23,424 nt of DNA from JANQIV01 sp050117315 (GTDB taxonomy: Bacteria; Bacteroidota; Ignavibacteria; Ignavibacteriales; Melioribacteraceae), in the NCBI GenBank assembly GCA_050117315.1, contig JASFMY010000115.1:1-23424 (forward strand), written 5' to 3'. Of this stretch, positions 1 through 6,135 are shown in pieces. Each line of letters opens with the position of its first letter. Position 1 is the stretch's first letter. The notes under the pieces are model-generated. The model was not told where the DNA came from. It saw nothing but the letters and a program-made list of their open reading frames with translations, and searched no databases. A program made the position numbers and the translations under genes.

Positions 1-51
1 AATGGTTACGCTAACCCGCTGGACGGATTGATTAAATATTTTTTTTCGTAG
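1..51 (+). CDS. Possible 3' end of a gene cut by the window edge
   Basis: The first frame is open from base 1 and stops at a TAG at 49-51, giving 16 residues (NGYANPLDGLIKYFFS). It could be the C-terminus of a gene that starts before the window. It is too short to recognise, and an open frame of this length can arise by chance. Confidence 0.2.
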   Translation, partial: NGYANPLDGLIKYFFS

Positions 52-74
52 TATATAATAGCTTAAAAACATAT

Positions 75-525
75 ATGGTGGTTATGCAAAGCCTCCTAAA
101 ATTGTCATCCCGAGCGGAGTCGAGGGGTATAAGTAGTTTATCAATTACTATAAACACAATCTTCCATCTCGATCTAGATACATTTTTTGTATCGGTAGAA
201 AGAATATTTGACCCTGCACTTGAGGGGAAGCCTGAGATAGTCGGAACAAACCCTAAAAAAGGAAGAGAAGGAGTAGCAGCTTGTTCTTACGAAGCACGCA
301 AGTTCGACCTGCACTCAGCAATGCCAATAAAAAAAGCTTATGAACTCTGTCCGCACGGAATTTACATCGGTGGACATCACCCCGCTTCAGCAAAGCTGTA
401 AAAGAATTTTAGAAAAATATGCTCCAATGATTCAGCAATCATCAATCGACGAATTTTTTATGGACTTTACCGGGTGCAGACATATTTACGGTCCCTACCA
501 GTTAATAAAGCAGACGGCAAAATAA
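75..525 (+). pseudogene. dinB: DNA polymerase IV (Y-family, DinB) remnant, broken and truncated
   Basis: The first frame (75-401) contains the DinB start motif HLDLDTFFVSVER with its catalytic Asp, then AACSYEARKF and SAMPIKKAYELCPHGIY. A second frame (about 397-525) carries on with KRILEKYAP, QQSSIDEFFMDFTGC (the catalytic SIDE motif) and IYGPYQL, then stops. Two lesions separate them: a short deletion after GGHH, and loss of one base in the A-run near 401, where the SKAVK and RILEKY frames meet. A third frame (about 508-570, NKADGKIKSISMKPP) might be a displaced downstream piece. Only about 130 of the usual 350-400 residues survive, so the palm is incomplete and the thumb and little-finger domains are missing. 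The N-terminal 25 or so residues are not DinB-like and come from a dispersed repeat (103-128). Translesion synthesis activity is not expected. Confidence 0.85.
103..128. repeat. Dispersed repeat fragment at the dinB remnant 5' end
   Basis: TGTCATCCCGAGCGGAGTCG is the familiar start of a dispersed repeat seen widely in Bacteroidota-type genomes, where it is usually followed by AGAAATCTT. The same theme (GTCATTTCGA ... GAGAAATCTT) occurs here at 1115-1155 and 15300-15380. It lies where the original dinB start codon should be and supplies the present false N-terminus. Confidence 0.5.
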
Positions 526-631
526 AAAGTATTTCAATGAAGCCGCCGGAGACTCTACGGCTGTAAAGATTTTTCAATTAACATCTATAAGCAATTTACA
601 GTAAGTATTATTCCGTTTTGCATATATTTAC

Positions 632-789
632 CCCGAATTATGCATTGGGTAAGCTCATAATTTAAAACAATAGGTTCCCTAAATATTTTCTAATGCTATG
701 CATTTGAAATGGTTAAAACCGGAATTGCCGCAAAATCTTATTTTATAAATAATTACAGGAATTCTTCATCCTCTAATGCATAATCCGGG
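632..789. repeat. Inverted pair of a 17-base ATTATGCATT element
   Basis: CCCGAATTATGCATTGG at 632-648 is matched on the other strand by CCCGGATTATGCATTAG (773-789), 15 of 17 bases. A third copy in direct orientation, CCCTAATTATGCATTAG, is at 1067-1083. The 632-789 pair looks like the terminal inverted repeats of a piece of about 158 bp with no coding content. Confidence 0.5.
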
Positions 790-871
790 TTTAAAACAGC
801 TCAAATCGTTTTACTGAAACTTCTATTAAGGGCAATACTCCACCGAAAAGGTGCCGGGATACTTCAAAGAA

Positions 872-1025
872 TCAAATTCAGTTCTTTTATATACTCGAAT
901 TCAGCCCAAAAAAAGTCAAATTCAACTTTTATATACCTGAAATCAGACCTCAAAGAGTCAAATTAATCTCTCAAAGAAACTCACGAGTCTCTCAAAGAGT
1001 CTCACAAGTCTCTCAGAGAGTCAAA
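872..1025. repeat. Degenerate tandem repeats (about 43-base and 21-base units)
   Basis: TCAAATTCA-type units start at 872, 916, 958 and 1021. The first two are similar along their length (44 and 42 bases), with TTTTATATAC and GAATTCAG/GAAATCAG at matching places. The third unit contains 21-base subrepeats starting TCTCTCAAAGA at 967 and 988, with a partial copy at 1009. Every unit stays AGAG/TCTC-rich. No spacer pattern of the CRISPR kind is present. Confidence 0.6.
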
Positions 1026-1080
1026 TTAATAACCTTTTACTTCAAAATTCTGTCTTTTAGCTTCAACCCTAATTATGCAT

Positions 1081-1156
1081 TAGAGTTTCTGCAAAATTAG
1101 ATATCTAAACGTTCTGTCATTTCGATCCCGATGTTTTTATCGGGAGAGAAATCTTT
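1081..1156. repeat. Solo arm of the AGTTTCTGCAAAAT hairpin repeat
   Basis: Bases 1081-1111 match the reverse complement of 15381-15411 without a difference (31 bp). The match continues loosely through GTCATTTCGA and GAGAGAAATCTTTG. Here only one arm is present, and it ends just before the transposase remnant. The third 17-base ATTATGCATT copy (1067-1083) abuts and overlaps it. Confidence 0.7.
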
Positions 1157-1171
1157 GAAATCGTACTGTAA

Positions 1172-1440
1172 TTGAAAGATTTCCCGCCAAAAAGACGGCG
1201 GACAGGCTCACGCAACGCATTAAACAACGATAGAGAGAACGATGAATTTGTAAGAAATTATGAAAAATTATTGGGGATGAAATTGCCGCACATGGATACG
1301 GTAGATGATTTATTCCGAGTAATATCGCCGGGGAAGAATTGGAAAACTTTAAGAATGGCATGATAGAAAAACTAATAGAGAATGGGGGCTATGAGCTTGG
1401 GCACAAATACTCGGAAGTAAGTTTAACAGCAGCTAAGAAC
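1172..1440 (+). pseudogene. Transposase N-terminal remnant (frameshifted)
   Basis: A TTG at 1172 opens a frame with KRRRTGSRNALNNDRENDEF, then VRNYEKLLGMKLPHMDTVDDLFRV, which matches my memory of the N-terminus of a DDE transposase family in which a MDTVDD-type motif precedes an EELE...MI..L segment. Near 1330 the frame shifts: AGEELENFKNGMIEKLIENG continues in the next frame. The catalytic DDE core, which would follow, is missing. No terminal inverted repeats or target duplication are seen around it. The exact IS family cannot be named from this fragment. Confidence 0.65.
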
Positions 1441-1452
1441 TATTTTATATTC

Positions 1453-3324
1453 CTAATTAAATATAATTGTAAATGTGGTACCCTGGCCTTTAACGCTGTC
1501 GACTTTTATTTCGCAGCAATTTATTTCGCAATATTTTTTAACCAAGGATAATCCCAGGCCGGTGCCTTCATACTTACGTGTATAGCCCTGTTCTTCCTGG
1601 CTGAATTTCTTGAATAGGTTAGGCAGATACTTTTCCGAAATCCCGATCCCCGTATCTTTAATATCGACTGCAACTTTTCCGTCTTTTTTGTAGACATATA
1701 TTTCTATAGATCCTGTTTTGGTATACTTAAATGCATTATCGATTAAATTTGCCATAATCTGGTTTAGTGTATATTTATCTGCAATAACTGGATAATCCTC
1801 GTCGTTGCTGCTTAGAAGTTTGAAGTCAATAGTTTTATCTTCGTTATTTCTTTCAAACTCTTTATAAATAGGATATAAAACTTCTTCTTTTATTTTTAGT
1901 TCAGACGTAAAAATCTCGTAAGCACCTGTTTCCAGATCAGACATATTAAGAACAAGATCAATAGTTCTTAATAATCTCGTTGCAGCGTTTTCAATTGAAA
2001 TAAAACAATCCTTTAAGTCTTCGGAAAGTTTTCCGTCAACCTCCATTTTAATCAAAAAAGTCCAATTCATAATTGTGTTTATAGGAGTTCTAATTTCATG
2101 TGATATCTGTGCAAGAAAATCCGATTTTAGTTTATTTGCCCGTTCGGCTTTTTCCGCAGCTATTTTTAATTCTTCGTTTTTTCTTCTTATTTCTTTAGTG
2201 GACTTTTCTTTCTCCCGGAAATAAATCACAAAAGCGAAAGCACTAATCGATAATAAAATTGTTGTTATAATAAATATGTTTCTTTGAAGGGTTTGTTCGC
2301 TTAACTCCAGGTTCTTGATCTCTTGCTCGGCTGCTAAATTTTCATAAATGGCTTCTACTTCCAATGATTGCCGTGTAATTTCATTTTTATATATTTCGTT
2401 TCTTATATCCAGATGTTTTCTTAAGTAATCTAAAGCAGTTTTATACTGTGCTTTTTCCGAATAAATTTTCGAAAAATTATAATAGCATCGCATCAACTCA
2501 TGATTGGCTCCAATTCTTGATGCTATTTTGAAAGCTTTATTTACTAAAGACTCTGCTATTGACAGATTATTTTTTTTTATATAAGCATTCGATAGTAAAA
2601 TATAAGAACTTGTCATCCCCAACGAATCATAATGTGACTTTTCAATATTTAAAGCATCATCAAAATAGATTATTGAGGAATCAACTTGTTTTCTTTCAAG
2701 ATAGATGTTCCCGATATTCTTATAAGTAGTTACGGCGCTTGCAAATTCATTCAATTTTAACTTGAGATTCAAAGACCGGGTTAAATAATTTAGTGCTAAG
2801 TCTGGCTCTTTGTTCTTGATATGAATGTTGCCGATATTGTTTAATGTTCCTGCAATACCTATTTGATCGTTTATCCTTTTCCTGATTTCTAAAGCTGATT
2901 CATAATACTCCAATGCTTTGGAAAAATTCCCAATGTAGTTATAAACATTACCTATGCTGTTTAATGAATTAGCCTTTTCCTTATAATTGTGTGTTTCATC
3001 AGATATTCTTAATGCAGTTAAATAATTTGTTAATGAATTTTTATAATTACCCAATACTCTAAAATTTAATCCTATATTTTGATATAGCTGGATTTCTATG
3101 TTTTTATCATTTAGTTTCTTTGCCAAGCATACTCCTGCCGTGGCAATTTCAATTCCTTTAATCGGGGAAGAGTTTACATATCGTTTTGAAATCTGGACGT
3201 AAAGATTAAGCTTTCCTTTACCTTCGGTAATTTTAAGTAGATTTATAAGAGAATCTAAATTGTTAGAGAGACCAATTTTAGACGGGACAACAGTATAATA
3301 TAGAATAAGTAAAATTGTCTTCAT
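1453..3324 (-). CDS. TPR sensor histidine kinase, membrane-anchored
   Basis: The 623-residue protein has a short hydrophobic N-terminus (probable signal), tetratricopeptide repeats from about 78 to 310 (repeated LNSIGNVY, ALEYYESALEI and YKNIGNIY patterns), a coiled-coil stretch, one membrane segment at about 349-368 (IFIITTILLSISAFAFVIYF), and a cytoplasmic kinase core. H-box SHEIRTPIN has phospho-acceptor His409, the N-box is NLIDNAFKY (526-534), and G1 DTGIGI (557-562), FKKFSQ and G2 GTGLGLSLV (587 on) complete an intact HATPase. The TPRs should therefore be periplasmic and could sense a protein or peptide. There is no receiver domain and no adjacent response regulator, so it is an orphan. 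It follows tyrA by 68 nt on the same strand, with no clear ribosome site; it may be read through or have its own promoter. Confidence 0.93.
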   Translation of the reverse strand: MKTILLILYYTVVPSKIGLSNNLDSLINLLKITEGKGKLNLYVQISKRYVNSSPIKGIEIATAGVCLAKKLNDKNIEIQLYQNIGLNFRVLGNYKNSLTNYLTALRISDETHNYKEKANSLNSIGNVYNYIGNFSKALEYYESALEIRKRINDQIGIAGTLNNIGNIHIKNKEPDLALNYLTRSLNLKLKLNEFASAVTTYKNIGNIYLERKQVDSSIIYFDDALNIEKSHYDSLGMTSSYILLSNAYIKKNNLSIAESLVNKAFKIASRIGANHELMRCYYNFSKIYSEKAQYKTALDYLRKHLDIRNEIYKNEITRQSLEVEAIYENLAAEQEIKNLELSEQTLQRNIFIITTILLSISAFAFVIYFREKEKSTKEIRRKNEELKIAAEKAERANKLKSDFLAQISHEIRTPINTIMNWTFLIKMEVDGKLSEDLKDCFISIENAATRLLRTIDLVLNMSDLETGAYEIFTSELKIKEEVLYPIYKEFERNNEDKTIDFKLLSSNDEDYPVIADKYTLNQIMANLIDNAFKYTKTGSIEIYVYKKDGKVAVDIKDTGIGISEKYLPNLFKKFSQEEQGYTRKYEGTGLGLSLVKKYCEINCCEIKVDSVKGQGTTFTIIFN

Positions 3325-3392
3325 ACTTGATAGATATTATCACTTTATTATCGAATTCAATGTTCATAAATTTAATGGATCGTAAATCTAAT

Positions 3393-4466
3393 CTAATCAG
3401 TCTCAATATTGTTTTTTGAGAGAAGTTCCTTAGACTTTAATGCTTCTTCAGGGGTAGAAAACGATAGTCTGAATGTACCGCCTTTACCGTCCCTAATTTT
3501 TAAAAGTTCAATATCTTTTATGTTAATGCCGTTTTCATAAAGCAAAGTGGAAATTTTACTTAATATGCCCGGTTCATCTTTTACATAAACAAAAATATCG
3601 TGAAGAGGTGTTAAAAATCCTTTTGAGTTCAGAGGAATTTCATACCTGCTTATTCTTGCCTGTTCAAACTTCCCGGCAATTTTTTCAAACTCATTTTTTT
3701 TAAGAATTTTTTTTAGTGATTCCAATTCTAATGCGAATTTGTCTATTGCGGTTATTATTTCATTTTTATTTTCTTTGATGATCGGTTCCCATACTTTGAA
3801 ATCACTTTCTGCAATTCTTGTCATATCCCTGAAACCGCCGGCAGCAAGGTCAAGGAAATTATATTCATCTGTCTTAAGAGATGCAGTATTTACAAGCGCA
3901 ACGGAAACCAATTGCGGAAGGTGGCTTACACTTGCCGCAATTACGTCATGCTGCTTTGCCGGAATATACAATATATTAGCCCCGAGCAGTTCTATTATGT
4001 TCCGGAAATCCTTTAATTGCCGGTCAATTTTTTGAGTTAAAATATAAATTGTATTTTCAAAAAGGAGTTTATCGGAGTTGGAATATCCGCCGGATTCTTT
4101 ACCCGTCATCGGATGTCCGCCAATATAAATACCGTCCTTTTTTATTTCATTCCAAATTTTTTCAAAAGGAGATTTTACACTGCATACATCAGTTAAAATA
4201 GAATTGGGTTTTAACCGGGGAGCTATTTGTTTGAATATATTAATAGCTGTATCAACGGGAGTACACAGAAAAATTAAATCCGACTCCAATACTTCGTTTG
4301 TTTCATTCAGCTTTGCATCTATTATATTATTGCCTATAGCCTCACTCAGTATTTCGTCTTTATCAATTGCATATAAATTGAATTGATTGCCGGAGGCTCT
4401 AAGTGCTTTTGCAATTGATCCGCCGATTAATCCCAGCCCGATTATAGAAATATTCTTAATTGCCAT
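3393..4466 (-). CDS. tyrA: Prephenate dehydrogenase with C-terminal ACT domain
   Basis: Converts prephenate to 4-hydroxyphenylpyruvate with NAD(P)+ in tyrosine synthesis, in the cytoplasm. The Rossmann motif GLGLIGGS is at residues 10-17. The substrate-site sequence IGGHPMTGKESGGY carries His118, and SHLPQLVSVAL (His182) is the second conserved His motif. An ACT domain occupies about 291-357 (FVYVKDEPGILSKISTLL, then GINIKDIELLKIRDGKGGTFRL), where tyrosine probably binds as feedback inhibitor (family knowledge). At 357 residues it is a standard monofunctional TyrA with no chorismate mutase fusion. An AGAGG ribosome site precedes the ATG. Only 10 nt separate it from aroF, so the two are almost certainly co-transcribed. 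Confidence 0.95.
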   Translation of the reverse strand: MAIKNISIIGLGLIGGSIAKALRASGNQFNLYAIDKDEILSEAIGNNIIDAKLNETNEVLESDLIFLCTPVDTAINIFKQIAPRLKPNSILTDVCSVKSPFEKIWNEIKKDGIYIGGHPMTGKESGGYSNSDKLLFENTIYILTQKIDRQLKDFRNIIELLGANILYIPAKQHDVIAASVSHLPQLVSVALVNTASLKTDEYNFLDLAAGGFRDMTRIAESDFKVWEPIIKENKNEIITAIDKFALELESLKKILKKNEFEKIAGKFEQARISRYEIPLNSKGFLTPLHDIFVYVKDEPGILSKISTLLYENGINIKDIELLKIRDGKGGTFRLSFSTPEEALKSKELLSKNNIETD

Positions 4467-4476
4467 AAATAACCTC

Positions 4477-5493
4477 TTAAAGTATATCTCTTCCTATTGC
4501 CTTGGCTATTAACTTTAATTCATCAACAAGTTTTATATATTCATCCGGAAGTAATGCCTGGGGTCCGTCCGACAAAGCGTTTTCCGGGTCATAGTGAATT
4601 TCAATCATAAGACCGTCTGCTCCGGCAGCTACTGCTGCTCTTGCCATCGGCGGCACCTGGTCTCTTAACCCTGTTGCGTGCGACGGATCGGCAATTACCG
4701 GTAAATGGCTTTTCTTATGAACAATCGGTATAGCGGAAAGATCGAATGTATTTCTTGTATAATTCTCAAAGGTACGTATTCCGCGTTCACAAAGCATTAC
4801 ATTTTCGTTCCCGTTTGAAAGCAGATATTCAGCCGACATCAACCATTCTTCAATAGTACCGGATAATCCTCTTTTAAGCATTACGGGTAATTTTGCTTTG
4901 CCCAGCTCTTTAATTAAGGAAAAGTTCTGCATGTTTCTTGCGCCTACCTGATATATGTCTGCATACTTACCAATTAATTCAATATGAGAAATTTCCATTA
5001 CTTCTGTAATAACAACAAGTCCGAATTCATCTGCAGCTTTTCTTATTAACTTTAAACCTTCTTCACCCAAGCCTTGAAAGGAGTATGGTGAACTTCTCGG
5101 TTTAAATGCGCCGCCTCGTAATATTTTTGTCCCGGATTTTGCAACAACTTCAGCGAGTTTAAAAATTTGTTCTTCGCTTTCAATTGAACACGGTCCTGCC
5201 ATTAAGGCAAGATTGTTGCCGCCAATTTCAACATCATTAATCTTTATAACCGTATTTATTTCTTTAAAGTTTTTGCTTGCCAATTTAAAAGGCGCTGTAA
5301 CGCGGTAAACATCTGCTACACCTTTTAATATCCTAACTTTTCTTGTGTCGAAGTCCGGTTTAACACCAATAGCTCCTATAATAGTTCTTTGGACACCTTC
5401 AGATTTATGAATAGAGAAGCCGAAATCTTCGAGGTGTTCAACTATGTTTTGAACATCTTCTTCGGTTGCGTTGTTTTCTAAAATTACTACCAA
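4477..5493 (-). CDS. aroF: 3-deoxy-7-phosphoheptulonate (DAHP) synthase, AroA-I-beta type
   Basis: Condenses phosphoenolpyruvate and erythrose 4-phosphate, the first step of the shikimate pathway. The 338 residues match the Thermotoga/Bacillus-type enzyme in length and order. A ferredoxin-like (ACT-like) regulatory domain at about 1-90 contains QRTIIGAIG. The barrel then shows LMAGPCSIES, RGGAFKPRSSPYSFQGLG, VGARNMQNF, LKRGLSGTIEEWL, LCERGIRTFE, HLPVIADPSHATG and GLMIEIHYDPENALSDGPQ, which include the phosphate- and metal-binding residues of the family. The N-terminal domain is the known site of tyrosine inhibition in the Thermotoga enzyme. The start is TTG at 5493, with GGAG eight bases upstream and the expected MVVIL N-terminus. 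It lies 15 nt after the DUF1684 gene and 10 nt before tyrA. Confidence 0.95.
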   Translation of the reverse strand: MVVILENNATEEDVQNIVEHLEDFGFSIHKSEGVQRTIIGAIGVKPDFDTRKVRILKGVADVYRVTAPFKLASKNFKEINTVIKINDVEIGGNNLALMAGPCSIESEEQIFKLAEVVAKSGTKILRGGAFKPRSSPYSFQGLGEEGLKLIRKAADEFGLVVITEVMEISHIELIGKYADIYQVGARNMQNFSLIKELGKAKLPVMLKRGLSGTIEEWLMSAEYLLSNGNENVMLCERGIRTFENYTRNTFDLSAIPIVHKKSHLPVIADPSHATGLRDQVPPMARAAVAAGADGLMIEIHYDPENALSDGPQALLPDEYIKLVDELKLIAKAIGRDIL

Positions 5494-5508
5494 TTTATAC
5501 TCCGTTGT

Positions 5509-6135
5509 TTAATCGTGGAATTTTTTCTCGCCGGCTTTAATAGCCATTGCAAGGTAATCTTCTTTTGTGGGAATTGTGCACGAATAATTAGATGTATATG
5601 CACAATAAGGATTATATGCCTTGTTGAAATCTATTTCGTAAACAAATTCCGGATCGTTATTTTTTTCGAAATTTAAATACCTGCCGACCCCGTAAGTTGT
5701 TCCGTTAGTCGTTTTGTCGGTAAACCAAATTGAATAATATTTTTCGCCGTTGTGAAGTTCACCTTCGTAAAGATTTAATTTGTGTTCTTCTTCTGTGTCT
5801 CTAATTATTAAATACCCGTAACTAACTGCTCTGCGCTCATCACCTTTTGTACCGTAGGTTAAGATAGTATCTTTTTTATCGTACTCGTATAACTTGCTTT
5901 TAAAAATAAAGGTTGGGTCAACATCATAGTAATTCAAAGGATGAAACTCAACTTTACCTTTTTTATTAAAAGGAGAATCCGGATCATCTTTTAACCATTC
6001 GTTGTAATTGTTTCTATCATTTTCAACAGCTTGAATATATTTCAGCTCTTCTAGGGTAAAATTTTTACCGCAAGAACTGAATAGTAAAATTGGAGCAATA
6101 AATAAAAATAAAATATTTGTTACCGGTTTATTCAT
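5509..6135 (-). CDS. DUF1684-family lipoprotein
   Basis: 208 residues. The N-terminus has a lipoprotein signal with lipobox LFSSC (Cys22), so it should be exported and lipidated. The body fits DUF1684: an early YNEWLKDDPDSPFNKKG segment and the C-terminal signature NPYCAYTSNYSCTIPTKEDYLAMAIKAGEK, containing two cysteines. No catalytic role is established for the family, and I infer none. Its ATG lies inside the end of mutS (8-nt overlap, ATGAATAA), and aroF starts 15 nt further on, so it is translated as the middle gene of this operon. A periplasmic or surface lipoprotein between a mismatch-repair gene and an aromatic pathway gene is probably a matter of operon packing, not shared function. 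Confidence 0.85.
   Translation of the reverse strand: MNKPVTNILFLFIAPILLFSSCGKNFTLEELKYIQAVENDRNNYNEWLKDDPDSPFNKKGKVEFHPLNYYDVDPTFIFKSKLYEYDKKDTILTYGTKGDERRAVSYGYLIIRDTEEEHKLNLYEGELHNGEKYYSIWFTDKTTNGTTYGVGRYLNFEKNNDPEFVYEIDFNKAYNPYCAYTSNYSCTIPTKEDYLAMAIKAGEKKFHD

Larger units (their letters stand above)
526..1150. other. Gene-free, repeat-rich decayed stretch
   Basis: No convincing coding frame lies between the dinB remnant and the transposase remnant. The stretch holds three copies of a 17-base ATTATGCATT element, a block of degenerate tandem repeats (872-1025), and one arm of the AGTTTCTGCAAAAT repeat that recurs at 15277-15411. It reads as a graveyard between two broken genes. Confidence 0.7.

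Noticed and set aside
872..1025. CRISPR-like array
   Set aside because: Repeats are adjacent and decayed, with no unique spacers of constant length and no cas genes.
3739..4035. Plus-strand open frame inside tyrA, and similar frames inside mutS, the GH13 gene and the propeller genes
   Set aside because: They are antisense shadows of strongly supported genes and show no family motif of their own.
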